Of a DNA stretch of 64,000 nt, positions 37,445 through 54,200 are shown in pieces. Location: positions 10,962,485-11,026,484 of the forward strand of contig NC_134027.1 of the NCBI RefSeq assembly GCF_964204645.1. The letters are read 5' to 3'. The translations under genes were made by a program, and so were the position numbers. This DNA is from Tubulanus polymorphus. Its lineage: Eukaryota > Nemertea > Palaeonemertea > Tubulaniformes > Tubulanidae. Every line of letters begins with the position of its first letter. Within the stretch, counting starts at the first letter, position 1. The notes below the pieces were generated by a model that worked only from the letters and a program-made list of their open reading frames with translations, was not told where the DNA came from and did not search any database.

Positions 37445-37516
37445 GACTCCGTGGCGCAACGGTAGCGCGTCTGACTCCAGATCAGAAGGTTGCGTGTTCG
37501 ATTCACGTCGGGGTCA
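37445..37516 (+). tRNA. tRNA-Trp (anticodon CCA)
   Basis: 72 bases. The acceptor stem GACTCCG pairs with CGGGGTC plus discriminator A (one T-G wobble). The D arm is GCGCAACGGTAGCGC, the anticodon loop CTCCAGA in the stem TCTGA...TCAGA, and the T arm GCGTG TTCGATT CACGT. There is no intron. The sequence is close to metazoan tRNA-Trp. A T-rich stretch (TTTATTTTTA) starts about 8 bases beyond the gene and can end RNA polymerase III transcription. Confidence 0.97.
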
Positions 37517-38026
37517 AGGATTTATTTTTATGGAGAGACACATTTTTTTGTTCAGACTGAGGTTTTCGTTCAGAACATGTTTTTTTTATGTACTGAATCG
37601 TCAATACTCACCTTTTTGAAGAGATTATTGTTTTGTTTTTGTTTTGAACTGCAGGAAAGATGGCACATGATCTTTATTTTTTTAATCTTAAAATAGGGAT
37701 TGACGCTGTTATTTATTTGATTGGTAGATTTCGTTTGATTTTCTGTTTTGGTATCCCTTACAAACCCACCACACCTGCCGGGAGCGAAACAGGGAGTTTG
37801 ATTTTGAAATCGGAAATCGAAGTACAGATATAGTTGTGTGATGAAAATCTTTTTGATGTATGGGTACCGTGCCCACTGGTCATGCGGTAGCACCTTCACA
37901 AATTAAAAACTGAAATATTTCTGATGACAGTAGCGCACAAAGGTTTTGGTGTGCTTCATATAAAATAGGTACGGGCTTACTTTGTAATATGTTGAAATGA
38001 TATCATTATACCTCGGGAATTTTTTT

Positions 38027-38226
38027 ATTACTTGGAGCACAGATCCGCCTCCCAGAGTTACAAAAAGTCATCAAATGAAAAAAAAATCACGTTTTCATCT
38101 CAATTTTTCAACAACACAATTATTTTTTGTTATGCCCATCTTGATTTTTAATCAAGTAACTCGTGAAAGTTATGTTCATCTTGATTACCTCCCAGTTTTC
38201 TTCAGAAAATCCGTGCTCCAAGTAAT
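38027..38226. mobile_element. 200-bp MITE with perfect 14-bp inverted ends
   Basis: ATTACTTGGAGCAC at the left and GTGCTCCAAGTAAT at the right are exact reverse complements. The interior is AT-rich and non-coding. A related end, CGTGTTCCAAGTAACT, occurs near 26680. Confidence 0.65.
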
Positions 38227-38666
38227 TGAAAAAATAAATGCCTCCTTATTCGACAGTCGGAATGCTTACTCCTATGTACTAGAGGTCCAGCTCCAAGGTA
38301 CAACTTAACCAACTAAAAATGAGCTTGAACAATAGGACATCCTATATAGCCCTTGCACGTGCTGCCATCCATAACGTTATGTGATGATCTCATATGTGAA
38401 TCGTATTGATTCACGTAAAGTAAACATCTGCTTCAAACATAAACAACGGCATAAGTGCAAATCATAATCGATGATGCAGGAAGTATATATCACTTTCGCC
38501 GTAAAAAGCGTTACAATAATAACTTCATATGAGATAGTGCGAGTCGATATGTGCCTAAGTCATCAATGTTGACGTTTCAAAATAAACAATTGCAATTGTG
38601 AATTTTAGCGTTCATTTCGTAATTAGATATACTACGTGGCTCGAATTTTCTATCTAATAAGTATTC

Positions 38667-38972
38667 ATGTCATTTTGTTATGGATTTTTAGTGGATGTGC
38701 CCTATACGTCATCAATATTGGTGCTAGCGTGGTTGTTGTTATTGGGGCTAGCCTGTGTAACAGTATTCAAATTCAAAATAATAACTTCATCATTGATCCT
38801 CGATATTACACTATATCATTCATTTCCGACAATATTAGGCAATATGCGTTATTTTCTTCATACGTCAGTCAACCTGAGAGTCTTCCAAGTTAGTTCTCTT
38901 GTCGATGAGGATCGTCGTTTATATCAACGTGATGATATAGTGCCAAAGCTCTATTGCCCTTTCACTGGTTAG
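38667..38972 (+). CDS. Doubtful small membrane protein
   Basis: 101 residues from ATG, with a hydrophobic stretch SSILVLAWLLLLGLACVTVF (residues 15-34) that could span a membrane, then a charged end DEDRRLYQRDD. AATAAA lies about 20 bases after the stop. No family is recognised, AT-rich DNA often gives such frames, and no splice context supports it. Confidence 0.2.
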   Translation: MSFCYGFLVDVPYTSSILVLAWLLLLGLACVTVFKFKIITSSLILDITLYHSFPTILGNMRYFLHTSVNLRVFQVSSLVDEDRRLYQRDDIVPKLYCPFTG

Positions 38973-41183
38973 CGATATAGACAACGAAGAAAATAAAAAC
39001 ACTCCGATTGAACGTTACTTTTGCAATTTTTATTTCATTTCAATATCGATGATGATAATACATGAATAGCACATGTCATATAAGGAAGCAAATCATGATA
39101 TACTTTTAAATAATATAAATCATAAATACGTCTTATAAAATACTAATGATCTAGTTGTATTTATTCCGCTTATACCATACACTAGTCCAACCGTTCACAC
39201 CGGCGTAAACATCATCAGAGATATTGTCTACACAGTTGCCGAGTGTTAAATTCAAAAAAGAAGAAACGAAACCGAATATCTAGAGCAGAGCAGTTTTATA
39301 CACAATATGAAAGCACCATAGCAGATGATTAAAAGGGTCGCACAAAGTAAAAAAGTTAATGCGAAAAGATCAAGATTTTCCTATGAATATATATCATCCC
39401 GAAAAGACAGTGTAAGATAGGCATGTGACAATGTGTGGTATTAAGGTTCTAGTGTAAACGTCTCGCCCATACTATATTCATTTCTAAATTAAGCCCAAAA
39501 AAACTAATAGAAAATATCGTTCCGGACGCCGCGTTTACACACGAAAACAACATTTATTCGAAATAGGCATGCAAATAAATTATCATACACACAAAATGCA
39601 TATCATAATAGTCTGAAAGCACAGATACGGGGAAGCTCTGCGTTTTTGAGCAAACAAGTTTCTGGAGCACCGGTCGGTTTACATATATAGTCGTGTATAT
39701 ATATAAACTCTAAAGTATGTAAAATCTAGCACCAAAGATGATCGAACTGACAATAGTAACTAAAGAACGTCGGAAAACCCGATCAGTTCGAAAAAGCTCT
39801 CACTCATAATAATGACAATATTTTTTCTCACGCATCCTAGATTTTCACGCTTCGATGTGTAAAGGTTTTCACGCAGTCTGCGTCATATCTTGCCCAATCT
39901 TTTTACTTGCGCTGGACGTGACTACAAAATACAGGCGTCTCGCAAATTTTCTTTGATATTTCACCAGCTGGAAATAATGATAATTAACATCGATTTCCTT
40001 CCACATTCAACAACATTCCGTTAATACTGGAAATGTTCGGTAAACACGCAGGCCTTCTTACAACCGAATTCTCGTAACAGTGACTCACTGAAGATGAGCA
40101 TTTGAGAGTAAGGTAAGGCGTAAATTACTGAAGCAGACGCGTTTACAAATGAGCACTATTGCGGCGCAAGTTACTCATGCATTCAGTATTTCCCCTCGTC
40201 AGTTTTTCTATACTGTACGTATCATCATTAAATATACTCCTTTTGGCTCAGTTGTGTTCAAGAATAAAGCTATTGCGAGAAGTCAAATAGTTGTGATAGT
40301 TATCTACAGGGGTGTCAGTGCGGGATTTTTTGAACGGGGGTCGGGCAGAATTATCACAAGCGGAACTATATGCCATACTTTGCACCGTATCCGCCGAGCG
40401 CAGACGGCAAACGAGCATTTCTGAATCCTTGAATGTTCTTAAATAGTCTTAATTTTCTATACATATACATACATGCGAAGTTGGAGATGGGCGTTTTCTT
40501 GACCTTGGCAAAATATTCATGCAATTTCCTGAATGCGAAAAAAACAGCATTTGGAACTTCGTTCGCACCCCGCACCCCCTCTGGTGACGCTCATGATTTA
40601 ATTGGGCAGAGGTTTCTTATAATTTGAATAAGCTTAGTGTTTGAGAACGTGTGATATTGTATATGTAATTGATCTGGAATATGATATGTTTCAGAGATAT
40701 ATTGGTTTATGGTATATGTATATATTAAGATTCTGAGGACTACACAGAGTTGAATTTTTGAAGCAACCCCGGCGACGCGGAAATACACATTCTCGACAAG
40801 GACAGCACAGTGCTGGTCACACATACATTCTTCGTGGTCAATCGATTTCATTCTCAACAAACGTGCGAAGACATAAAGGCAGTAAAAAAAATTCGCAAAT
40901 ACTCAAAGTGATAAGAACTACTATAGATTGTCGCTAGCCGTAGATACATTTTCACAGAAAACAACCGCGCATTCCGAATAAATACAGAATTGATCCCGGT
41001 TTACCATATAGAAGATCGACCACATCAACACCACATTAAAGCATCGAAATATGTGTCCATCACAAATCATAGTTATCTTCGATGATAAGCATCGACTTTC
41101 TTACTATGATGTATACATAAATAGCATTCATATCGTTGGTATGTACAGGGAGGTGGCCCCCCTGGGTATGTGTTCTAAAGCGT

Positions 41184-45857
<4,674 letters not shown>

Positions 45858-46534
45858 ATGAGTAATCAAAATGAATCAAAAACATACGAAATTACGCCCG
45901 CTGATTGTTCTTTGGAAATTCATACTTTCTCCGAAAAGTTTATGGATACCGTAGTGCATTTTTCTACCCTCAAAATGCATGACAGTTTCTTTTTATGGGC
46001 TGGGACGACTTCTAAAATGCCAGACATGTCACTTGCAATGTCACTTAGGATGGTAAGCTGTATTGGTAGCGCTGTATTTTATGAGAGTTTTTGTTAATTA
46101 ATGATGATAATTGTCTTAAGGTATAGTCTTTCATTACTATTGGAATCACTCAAAATCTATAGGCGTTTATGTATCCTAAATATTCTTCATAGATTAGTTT
46201 ATTGATTTACTGTTAGGTGGCAGCACCTCCTAGTCAATGTCGATATTTGTACTTAATTCCAGCTAAATAATCCCGACGCTTCACGGCTTTTCGGTGAAAC
46301 TGACAACCAGACATCAATAAATCTTTCCAAACATTTAGGTAAGAAAATTAAATGCAAATCGTTGTATCAATGCAATTTTTTCCTGAATGATATTGAAACT
46401 TGCAATTTTTTTCAGCCAAGAAAACAATGAAGCAGGTTTATGCGAGCTGCAATATTCCCGACGATCAATTACTAGTATCAGCAGTTGAAAAAAGAATAGC
46501 CAAAGAAATAAACGATCATCCTGAAAAATTCTGA
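45858..46534 (+). CDS. PSMG4: Proteasome assembly chaperone 4 (PSMG4), 3 exons
   Basis: Partner of PSMG3 in a heterodimer that guides assembly of the 20S alpha ring in the cytosol. Exons 45858-46052, 46263-46338 and 46416-46534 are in phase, 129 residues (human 123). SLEIHTFSEKFMDTVVHF, LKMHDSFFLWAGTT and SLAMSLRM match the N-terminal beta-strand region of the family. LFGETDNQTSINLSKHLAKK and the ending AVEKRIAKEINDHPEKF match its second half; human PSMG4 also ends EKF. The start is the ATG at 45858. The open frame reaches 45834 only through TTG. The 421 bases to the RPL18A stop are a shared convergent 3' region. Confidence 0.92.
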
Positions 46535-46914
46535 TATAAAAAAATGAACTCATCCTGATGTAAATTGTGCTTATGTACATACTCATTGTAATAATTTTTT
46601 TCTTCACTATTAAAAATGTAATTAAAAAAAAATGCTAGGAGTTTTAAATAAGTCCCCACAAATTTTGGTTGTTGTACAATTCAGAACATTTATCTTAATT
46701 TTGGAATTTTCTCCACTTCACAATTTTTGATTCCCACAATGGATAGTGTCAAGATGATAGGAAATTGCTTCAGGAGTATCCGCGATACAGTGACCATAAA
46801 ATTGGCTTCGAGAGTTCCATCATGCGGTGGCTATAAAATCCTGTCTGAACCAGTGAGAGCAACAAGACAAGAAAATCGAACAGAAAACAACTCGCAAATT
46901 CTCTTCATATGTTA

Positions 46915-46920
46915 TTTATT
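46915..46920 (-). terminator. Polyadenylation signal of RPL18A
   Basis: Minus-strand AATAAA 36 bases after the RPL18A stop, giving the very short 3' UTR usual for ribosomal protein genes. Confidence 0.65.
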
Positions 46921-46955
46921 AGAACAAGTTAATGTATCCACTAGTTCCGAACTGT

Positions 46956-49862
46956 TTAATAAGTGGTATGCGGTCTTGCTGTGGTGAATCGAGGAGCGTG
47001 GAGCGGCCTGCTAGTTCTGTGCGGCAGAGGGAACTTGATCTTCGAGTTGTGGAACTGTGTAATATGCGGTCGTCGACATTTACTCGCCGGGATCTCTTCG
47101 ACTCGCATGATTTGAATCGAATGCGATCGGGCTCTGTGTCTGGCACCCATATCACGGTCTAAAATAAAAAATATGAAATTTCATCATTCGATAATGCTGT
47201 TCAACAGGTTTTCCATGCATGTCTCCCTCGATGTTGGCACTTTATCCAAGCTTTACTAGAATATTTCAACTCTAAACAAACAAAAACAATGGATGTAAGA
47301 GATTTTCAAAACTTTATAAGATATTGTTCACACTACGATAGTGAATGTCTGAAGGGGTACTCGCCGACTGCTGAATGATCATTTATTAATAGCCCAGACT
47401 TAAATATGACAAGGGATTCAATCAAAACGACTTCGGACCCTGGCCCTTCTCAAATTAAGGAAAATTTTTATCTAAAACAAGACATAGGCAAAAACAGTTC
47501 TTAGACTCTAACTCAAACTCCGGAATTCATATGGGTTAGCTCAACATGTTTTTTTTTATTCATGCAGGTCTTTTGTGCGGATATTTCGACGCAACACTTG
47601 GCCTTTCATACTACAACGGTGGATGTCTTTAGAGGTACTTCCAGACTTCTGATGATGATTTTTGTAGTTGAAGTTGGAGCTCCATAGCCCTGAGTTAAAT
47701 ATGACGAGGGGTCCAATTTAAAGCTGTGATCACACACAATGTTTTTGGTCCTGAACAACTGTTCACACTGGTTCCAAATTCGGTCTAACCAAACCGTTGC
47801 ACCAGGATAAGCGAAATATTAGCAGAATTTTTCATTATCGAGGGAAATTTGACTGGGACCTGATCAATGCCAATTTGACCCGCGCTAAATCGTCGCTGCG
47901 TGATCACTTGGCTTAAATGACTGGACCCTGGTCCTGCCTGCTTAAATTTAGGAATTTTTTTAAATTCAAAATAAAATCTTCCACGAAACTTACAGCACTG
48001 TGTGACAGCTCCACTAATGGTCAAATCACGGTACTCCCGATACATGTTGTGGCTACCACTTCGTGAGTCATAACGCAGCCAAATACCAAGATTCTTGATT
48101 TTCAATGGTCTCTTGTCGGACACCTGAAACAAACGAATTTACCACTGATTTCTAGAAGTTAATGGAGTGGCTTAAATTGGGACCAGATAATGCTGTACAT
48201 TTGATCTAGTTTCATGTAACGTCCATAACGGTTTGAACACATTTATATCCCATTTTAAGCCTTGTATGAAGCCAACATGCTAGAGTGTATATTCACCAAT
48301 TGACAGCATACGATTTCGCCAAGAGTTTTCTTCATCTTGTGCAATTGCTGGGCGAAATACCAGAATCTCGATTTAGCCGTGACTCGGTCCGTAGCAAATA
48401 TTCTCATCTGATACAGCGGCGGCACCGGCTGTTTATCAGTGGGCAACATACGCCCAATAACCTTGTACTCCTTCAACTGAAATACGAAAGACAATTCCAT
48501 ATAAATCCGTGAGGCCTTTTCGTTAAGGGAGCGTTCACAAATTATGTACCTCAAAATCTCCCGTTTTTCTGAACCCCCTCCCCCCTTGTACCACCTTTGA
48601 ACCAAATTCACTGACCCCCTCTTAGGTACGTACCATCGCACCCATGACCATCCCCCCCAATTATATTGATGCAAAGAATTAAGCAAGTATTGTTATTTAT
48701 TGATTTTATATACCCGGTACTAAAAGCCGATAAAACACCAACGGCTATTTTCATTTGAGTTTGGTACATAAAGTACGTACCAAGATTGATTAATACCCCC
48801 TCCCTCAAAGTACGTACCTTTTTTGCTGACCCCTCCCCCATGTACCACTTTGTACCAAAATTCAGTAACCCCCCTCCCCCAATGGAGGTACGTAATTTAT
48901 GAACGCTCCCTAAGTCGGCCCAAGTTGGATTTAAGTCAAAATGGTGCCATTTACCTCATCCCTAACATCCATACACATGAGGTCAAGGATCCAGTTTCAC
49001 AAAAAAATGTAAGCCAAAAACAGTTTAGTTTAAATTGTTGTCCTCATCGAAAACATTTAGTACCCAATAGCTGTTTAACTTTTAGGAATATTTTACATCC
49101 CTAAAAGGCATTTTACATTTAGGAATTCCCTTGTACGTGATAAATGACTAGTCAGCTTTAATGTTAGGTCAGTCCGGCATCCTTTTTAGCTTTAGATCGA
49201 AGGTATGCAGACAATGACAGGGTAGATGCATACCCAGTTATCATTGGCCCAAGAAGACTTGGAAACTGATATTGAATCTATTCTATGCCAAGCACTAATT
49301 TTGAAAATCATATCCATTTAAGTTAAGATAGCTCTAAATAATGGAAAAATGAAAAGAGTTACGATTCGGGTTGAGGAAAGGAGAGAGGGCTTTTATGCCA
49401 ATGTGGTTTCTTGCTGCCAAGAAGTTAAATCAGCAAAATCAAATGGTATATCAATTCTTATGTACTCTCTCTCATATCACCACAGCACAGGCACAGCAGT
49501 ATATTATGGACATTTTTTTTCAGTTGGTACATTTGGCATGGTTTCATACGTAATCTTTTATGGTTAATAACTAATCGGTAGAAAATGTTAAGGGCAATGC
49601 GAACGCACTGTGCACTTGTACTGTATTATTACATTATGGTTAAATAAAGCTATTTTGAATTTGTATTGAACTGTACGTATTTCAAGAAATTTTTGGGCGA
49701 AAATAACGTGCGTTTTAGATCATAAAATACGCAGAAACCTATCGGAATCGAATATATAATAATCGAATTTTAGACTTTTGATGCATACCAGACGTGAAGC
49801 GGTAACGTTATCGAGAATAAAGAGATTTACGGAAAATATTTTACCTGTCCACGGGCCTTCAT
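46956..49862 (-). CDS. RPL18A: 60S ribosomal protein L18a (eL20), 4 exons
   Basis: Structural protein of the large cytosolic ribosomal subunit. Exons on the minus strand: 49862-49845 (MKARGQ), 48476-48297, 48123-47994, 47158-46956, giving 176 residues, exactly the human length. Diagnostic stretches are [62 protein letters not shown] and [19 protein letters not shown]. Upstream of the ATG the minus strand has the pyrimidine tract TTCTTTCCCTC (49885-49875), consistent with a 5' TOP mRNA under mTOR control. Intron 1 contains a 374-bp transposon at 48537-48910. It is convergent with PSMG4. Confidence 0.97.
48537..48910. mobile_element. 374-bp inverted-repeat DNA transposon in RPL18A intron 1
   Basis: The ends GGGAGCGTTCACAAATTATG and TTTATGAACGCTCCC are inverted, with TAA on both sides (48534-48536 and 48911-48913). 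A 3-bp TAA duplication is typical of PIF/Harbinger elements. It is the empty-site form of the element at 18541-19340. Confidence 0.75.
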
Positions 49863-49874
49863 TTTGCTATACAC

Positions 49875-49885
49875 GAGGGAAAGAA
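49875..49885 (-). promoter_or_regulatory. 5' TOP-like pyrimidine tract of RPL18A
   Basis: TTCTTTCCCTC on the minus strand, 13-23 bases above the ATG, fits the start of a terminal oligopyrimidine mRNA. The exact start site is inferred. Confidence 0.45.
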
Positions 49886-51242
49886 CGATCACGTGACAGC
49901 GGGCGAGAAGTACTGTCCGTGGTTAAAATAGTTGAAAAAATAATTGAAAATAACTTCACAAATATACGAATTAAGTTTCCGGGATGGGTATCGATCTGAA
50001 CCATACTTTCGATTTATCAGTAATAGATTTTTAAAAGTTAAAAACGTAGCGTCGAGATTAAACATGGCGACCGGCTAAGCTGACGAAACGTGGCTGCAAC
50101 ATTTTCATTTAAAATCAGGGCTTCTTGCGTTACGTGCATTGACAAGGCATAGTTTTCGACTGCTCCGTTTATTCGTTTTCGAAAGTTCAATACAAAGTAG
50201 GTGAATTTAATCAGGTTCATGGTGATATTTGCAAACAATGGCTTGTTTAATGTTTACTTCCGGGTTTTTTAGTCTGTGTAATTACCGTTGTTATAACTTG
50301 AGAAAGATGCTGTGGTACTTCATTCCAGTATTTCATTGGATGAAATTTCTTTTTCGTCTTTTCTGGGCCAAGTTAGGCTACATTATGTATTGAGTTCGAA
50401 GTTTTGATAAGATAATTTATGATTTGGCAATGTCTAGCAAGAAAAAGAAAAAGAGCTAAGGGGGCACTAAATTAACACTACTGGGTGACTGCGCTGTCAC
50501 AGAAGAGGCACTCACAGGGGCTTGTAAACTGGCTTGGATTTTACTTCCGGGTTGTTGATAATCTCGCGAGAATGGCGCTAAATTTAAACTGCAAATAAAT
50601 TCAAAATATCACAGAAATACCTCTTGTTGATGTTGTTTTCTTATCCACTATAGAGTTCTGATAAACAATTGGCTGTTAAGGATCAGTATCAGCAGGCGCG
50701 ACGCCTTACTATATTAAAATAACTAGGGATGAAACGGCTTCGCTTTTGCCTGTGACCGTATTGATGCGGCAGAAACCACTGCGCATGCGCGGCAACTTTC
50801 CAAGTGCTAGTGAGCTGTCAATCAAACTACACATTATAAATTTTCTACATCAATTAAAAAATTGATACTTCCCTTAGAAGTGTGATTGCCTTGGCTTGAC
50901 AGAGGATTTTGAGAAAAATCAATTGAACTTGAACTGATCGTAACCTTTCGGAAAGTTGCCGCGCATGTCAGGAACCGTGTCATTCCCGTCTGCCAGAATG
51001 CAAAAATCTGACTGTAGATAGGAAGAATCAGCTACGAATATATTTTAATGGTTCTGGTGACAGAACCTAGAAGTATTCGTAGTCGGTAGCAATGTTTTAA
51101 AAGCGCTAAATGTGTTAAAAAGCCTTCCTTAGCATTGCAAGAACGATGTTGAAATCGAGTAACTGATCACAGAAGTCAGTACCATTCGTCTGTTTAGTGT
51201 ATATGATTGGTTGTCTAATTATCTTGATGAATCAATTTTCAG
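49886..51242 (+). promoter_or_regulatory. XPOT upstream region with TCTCGCGAGA and ETS motifs
   Basis: The palindrome TCTCGCGAGA is at 50562-50571 and ACTTCCGG at 50543-50550, both common in housekeeping promoters without TATA. A start near 50580 and an intron ending at AG 51241-51242 would place the XPOT ATG in exon 2. A 60-residue minus-strand frame at about 50038-50220 has no support. Confidence 0.5.
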
Positions 51243-51269
51243 TTTGTTGGAACATTGTTATCAGCGGTG

Positions 51270-54200
51270 ATGGATGAGCAGGCATTACAGGGCTTGGCTG
51301 CCCATAATAATCCTCAAGCTCAGCAACAGGTAAGTCAAGGACAAGTAAACGTTCTTTCGATTCTTTTTTACAACTTCAACGGCAGTTCGTAGTTTGGGAA
51401 TAAGTCCCCTTAAGGGGTTAGGTTAGACAGAGAAATTCGCTTACTACAGCATCGCTTACGAATAACCCCCCTTAAGGTCTTGCGCGGATGCCAAAGAAGT
51501 CAAACTAAAAGCAATCTGTGGCTGTAGAATAAGGCAGAAACCTGATATGCGAGTCAAGCATTGTATGAGTCAATGTTTACAAGGATGTGTACTATATTTA
51601 AAAGCATTTTTAGCTAGTGTTTATGCCGATGTCAGGCGCGTTGGTAGCAATTTATTGATTTGTTTTCGGGCGGTTCTAATATTGCCTTCACTGCAGCAGT
51701 AGCTACGGTTGCATTGGATGTGACTGCTGAGTGCTCGAAGTGTGTCAGGATAGATACACTGCTGGTGTCATGGTATCTGTTGCAAAATGCGCCATTCTTA
51801 GACCATTTCGGCTGGATTGTGCAGGGAGATGTTGGCTGCTCCTTAAGAAAATCTTTTAAGTTGAATGATTAGATATTTCTAAGGATCTTGAACCCCTTCT
51901 AGATTAAGTCTTCCCCAGAAATTACTGGTACATGTTAGTACTCTAAAAGGCTTTGAAACTCCTTCAATTATGAAAAAATGGCTCCTGGCCCAATGAGCCG
52001 AATGAATTTATACAGTGGAACCTCGTAACAGCGAACTTCAGGGGACAAGATAGTTTGTTATATCCAGTATGAATTGAATTTTCTTACTTGGGACGAAATT
52101 CTATATTTGTTATATCCGATGAATTGTTATATCCGAGTTTGTTATAACGAGGTTCCACTGTAGTATACTTCATAGTACCATCGAAAATGCTTCAAATTTT
52201 GAAATTTTCTTTTTTAATTCAATGCGTTAACCGAATGATAACCAAAAATCTATTGTAGGCATTGCAGTACTTTGAACAGCTGAAGGAGTCAGAGAAAGGA
52301 TGGCAATTATGCGCAAATGTGCTTACATCTGGCATGTATATGGAGTAAGTACCATCTCTTTTGAGCATCAAATTGATTGTCCAATTGTCATGGAAATTAC
52401 TAAAATTATAGCTCCTTGTGTTACAGAGTTTATAACAGGAACCTTGAAATCAGGAAATAGCATTGAATTGTAAACATCTTTTTGAAGGCCTTGAATAGCA
52501 TTGAATTTTCTTGAAGGGCCTAAAAGAGAGGGTGTAGAAAAATGAAGTACCGGTAGTCAACAACAAGGACGGGTGGCTACTTTCAGTAATAAACAGTTAA
52601 TAACTGAGGCATTTCTTCGAGCAATGGGCCTAACACACAGAAGTAGTGACTGTAGGAAGTATTTCCAGGCAAATTCATTACGAAACCAATATCGATTCCT
52701 AGATTCCTCCAGAAAATGCTCTATTTGGCGCAAGAATTGAAATGGTCTTGAAAATCATCCCAACTAGTTGAGAATGGATTGGGATATGGGGTGGTGTTGA
52801 GCTCAATGACTGTCCGGTTTGGACAAATTCTACCAGTTGCAGGAAATGTTTTTTATGTGAGACTGGAGCCAGAACTGTGTAACTGGGTCCAGAAATGAGG
52901 AACTGGGTTCAGAACTTTGGAACTGGGTCCATGTTTTAGGACAGAAAAGTATTTTTCTAAGTTTTCAGTCGGCACTGAAAAACAGGCCAAGCTTAAAGTA
53001 AAACCAGGAATTTTTTTCTGATTTTCCATCATGCCTTTGTACTTTTCACCGACAAAGATGACGTAGCTTGCGTTTTCGGTCGACAGCAAGGCAAAGGGAT
53101 TTGGTCACCGGGTGTTAGATAGGTGAATAACTGAAAATAATAGTTTTTTCATATTACATTGGTACTTAGGCATATTTTACAGCCACAATCCATTGTAAAA
53201 TTGTAGCTAGTGACATGTTCTATGACTGTGGTGAGTTTTAAGGTCACTGCTGTCTTAATATGTTCACCAGGGGGCGTTGAAAATTGAAATTTTCTGTTGA
53301 GCATTTCAAACCAGTTCCCTAACTGGGCATGGTGTCCCTGGACCCCCAGGTTTTTTAAGTAGAGAAATTTAAGTTCTTTTGCTTATTTATTCATTTTAGA
53401 AATGACCACGTACGATTCTTCTGTTTTCAAGTGATCGAGCACTTTATCAAAACCAGGTAATTAGCGATTCATCCTATAGAGATTGTTGCAAAAATGGTAC
53501 ATGTGAAATATGTTTTATCTGACAGTTGTCTGTTGCTGCACTTTATTTCTATCACATTTCTTATATTTTTGGCTGATGACAGGCCAGGGGTATTTCTTTC
53601 CATTTTGAAGCTGTTTTGAGGAGTGCTTAAGAATTGTGAAAGTAGTGTTTTAACTACGGAAGCCCCTAAGTGACATGCAAGATATTTTTTTCACAATTTC
53701 GAATTATTATCTCGAAATTCGACATAATGAGTAGAAGTTCGACTTAATAACTCGAACTTCAAGTCGTTAATTAATCGAAATTCAAATTATTTTTATGTCG
53801 AATTTCGAGATAATAAGTCTACATGAAAATAACACAAAATTTGTCATTATAAATTTGAAATTCGACATGAAAAGAACAACTCGAAATTCGACTTGATAAG
53901 TCGAATTTCCACTTAATAAGTCGAATTTCAATAAGACGATTCAATTGATTTTCTGTTTCTTTGTCATGGATGACTGCTAGGGTCCAGTCATTTTACAGTA
54001 GGCCTAAATCTTTCGAAATGAATATCGATACAGTTGATACCTCCGAAGCATTGAAATCTTATTCAAATACTAGTCCATCGGTTAGTTTTTGTACTCTACT
54101 GCATCATATGTAATTACATATGTACTTACAGGTATAACAGTTCTACGATGGCGGAGCGAGAACTACTGAAGTCGTTTCTGATGGGATGGATACAATTTCA

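Larger units (their letters stand above)
37517..41183. other. Intergenic and probable long 3' UTR of beta-tubulin 2
   Basis: No convincing gene. It holds a 200-bp MITE at 38027-38226 and a doubtful small frame at 38667-38972. Minus-strand AATAAA hexamers at about 39033-39028 and 39160-39155 could end the tubulin transcript, which would make its 3' UTR about 2 kb. Confidence 0.45.

Noticed and set aside
50038-50238. 66-residue minus-strand frame upstream of RPL18A
   Set aside because: The frame begins with TTG; the ATG-started part has no family match and lies in the promoter gap between RPL18A and XPOT.
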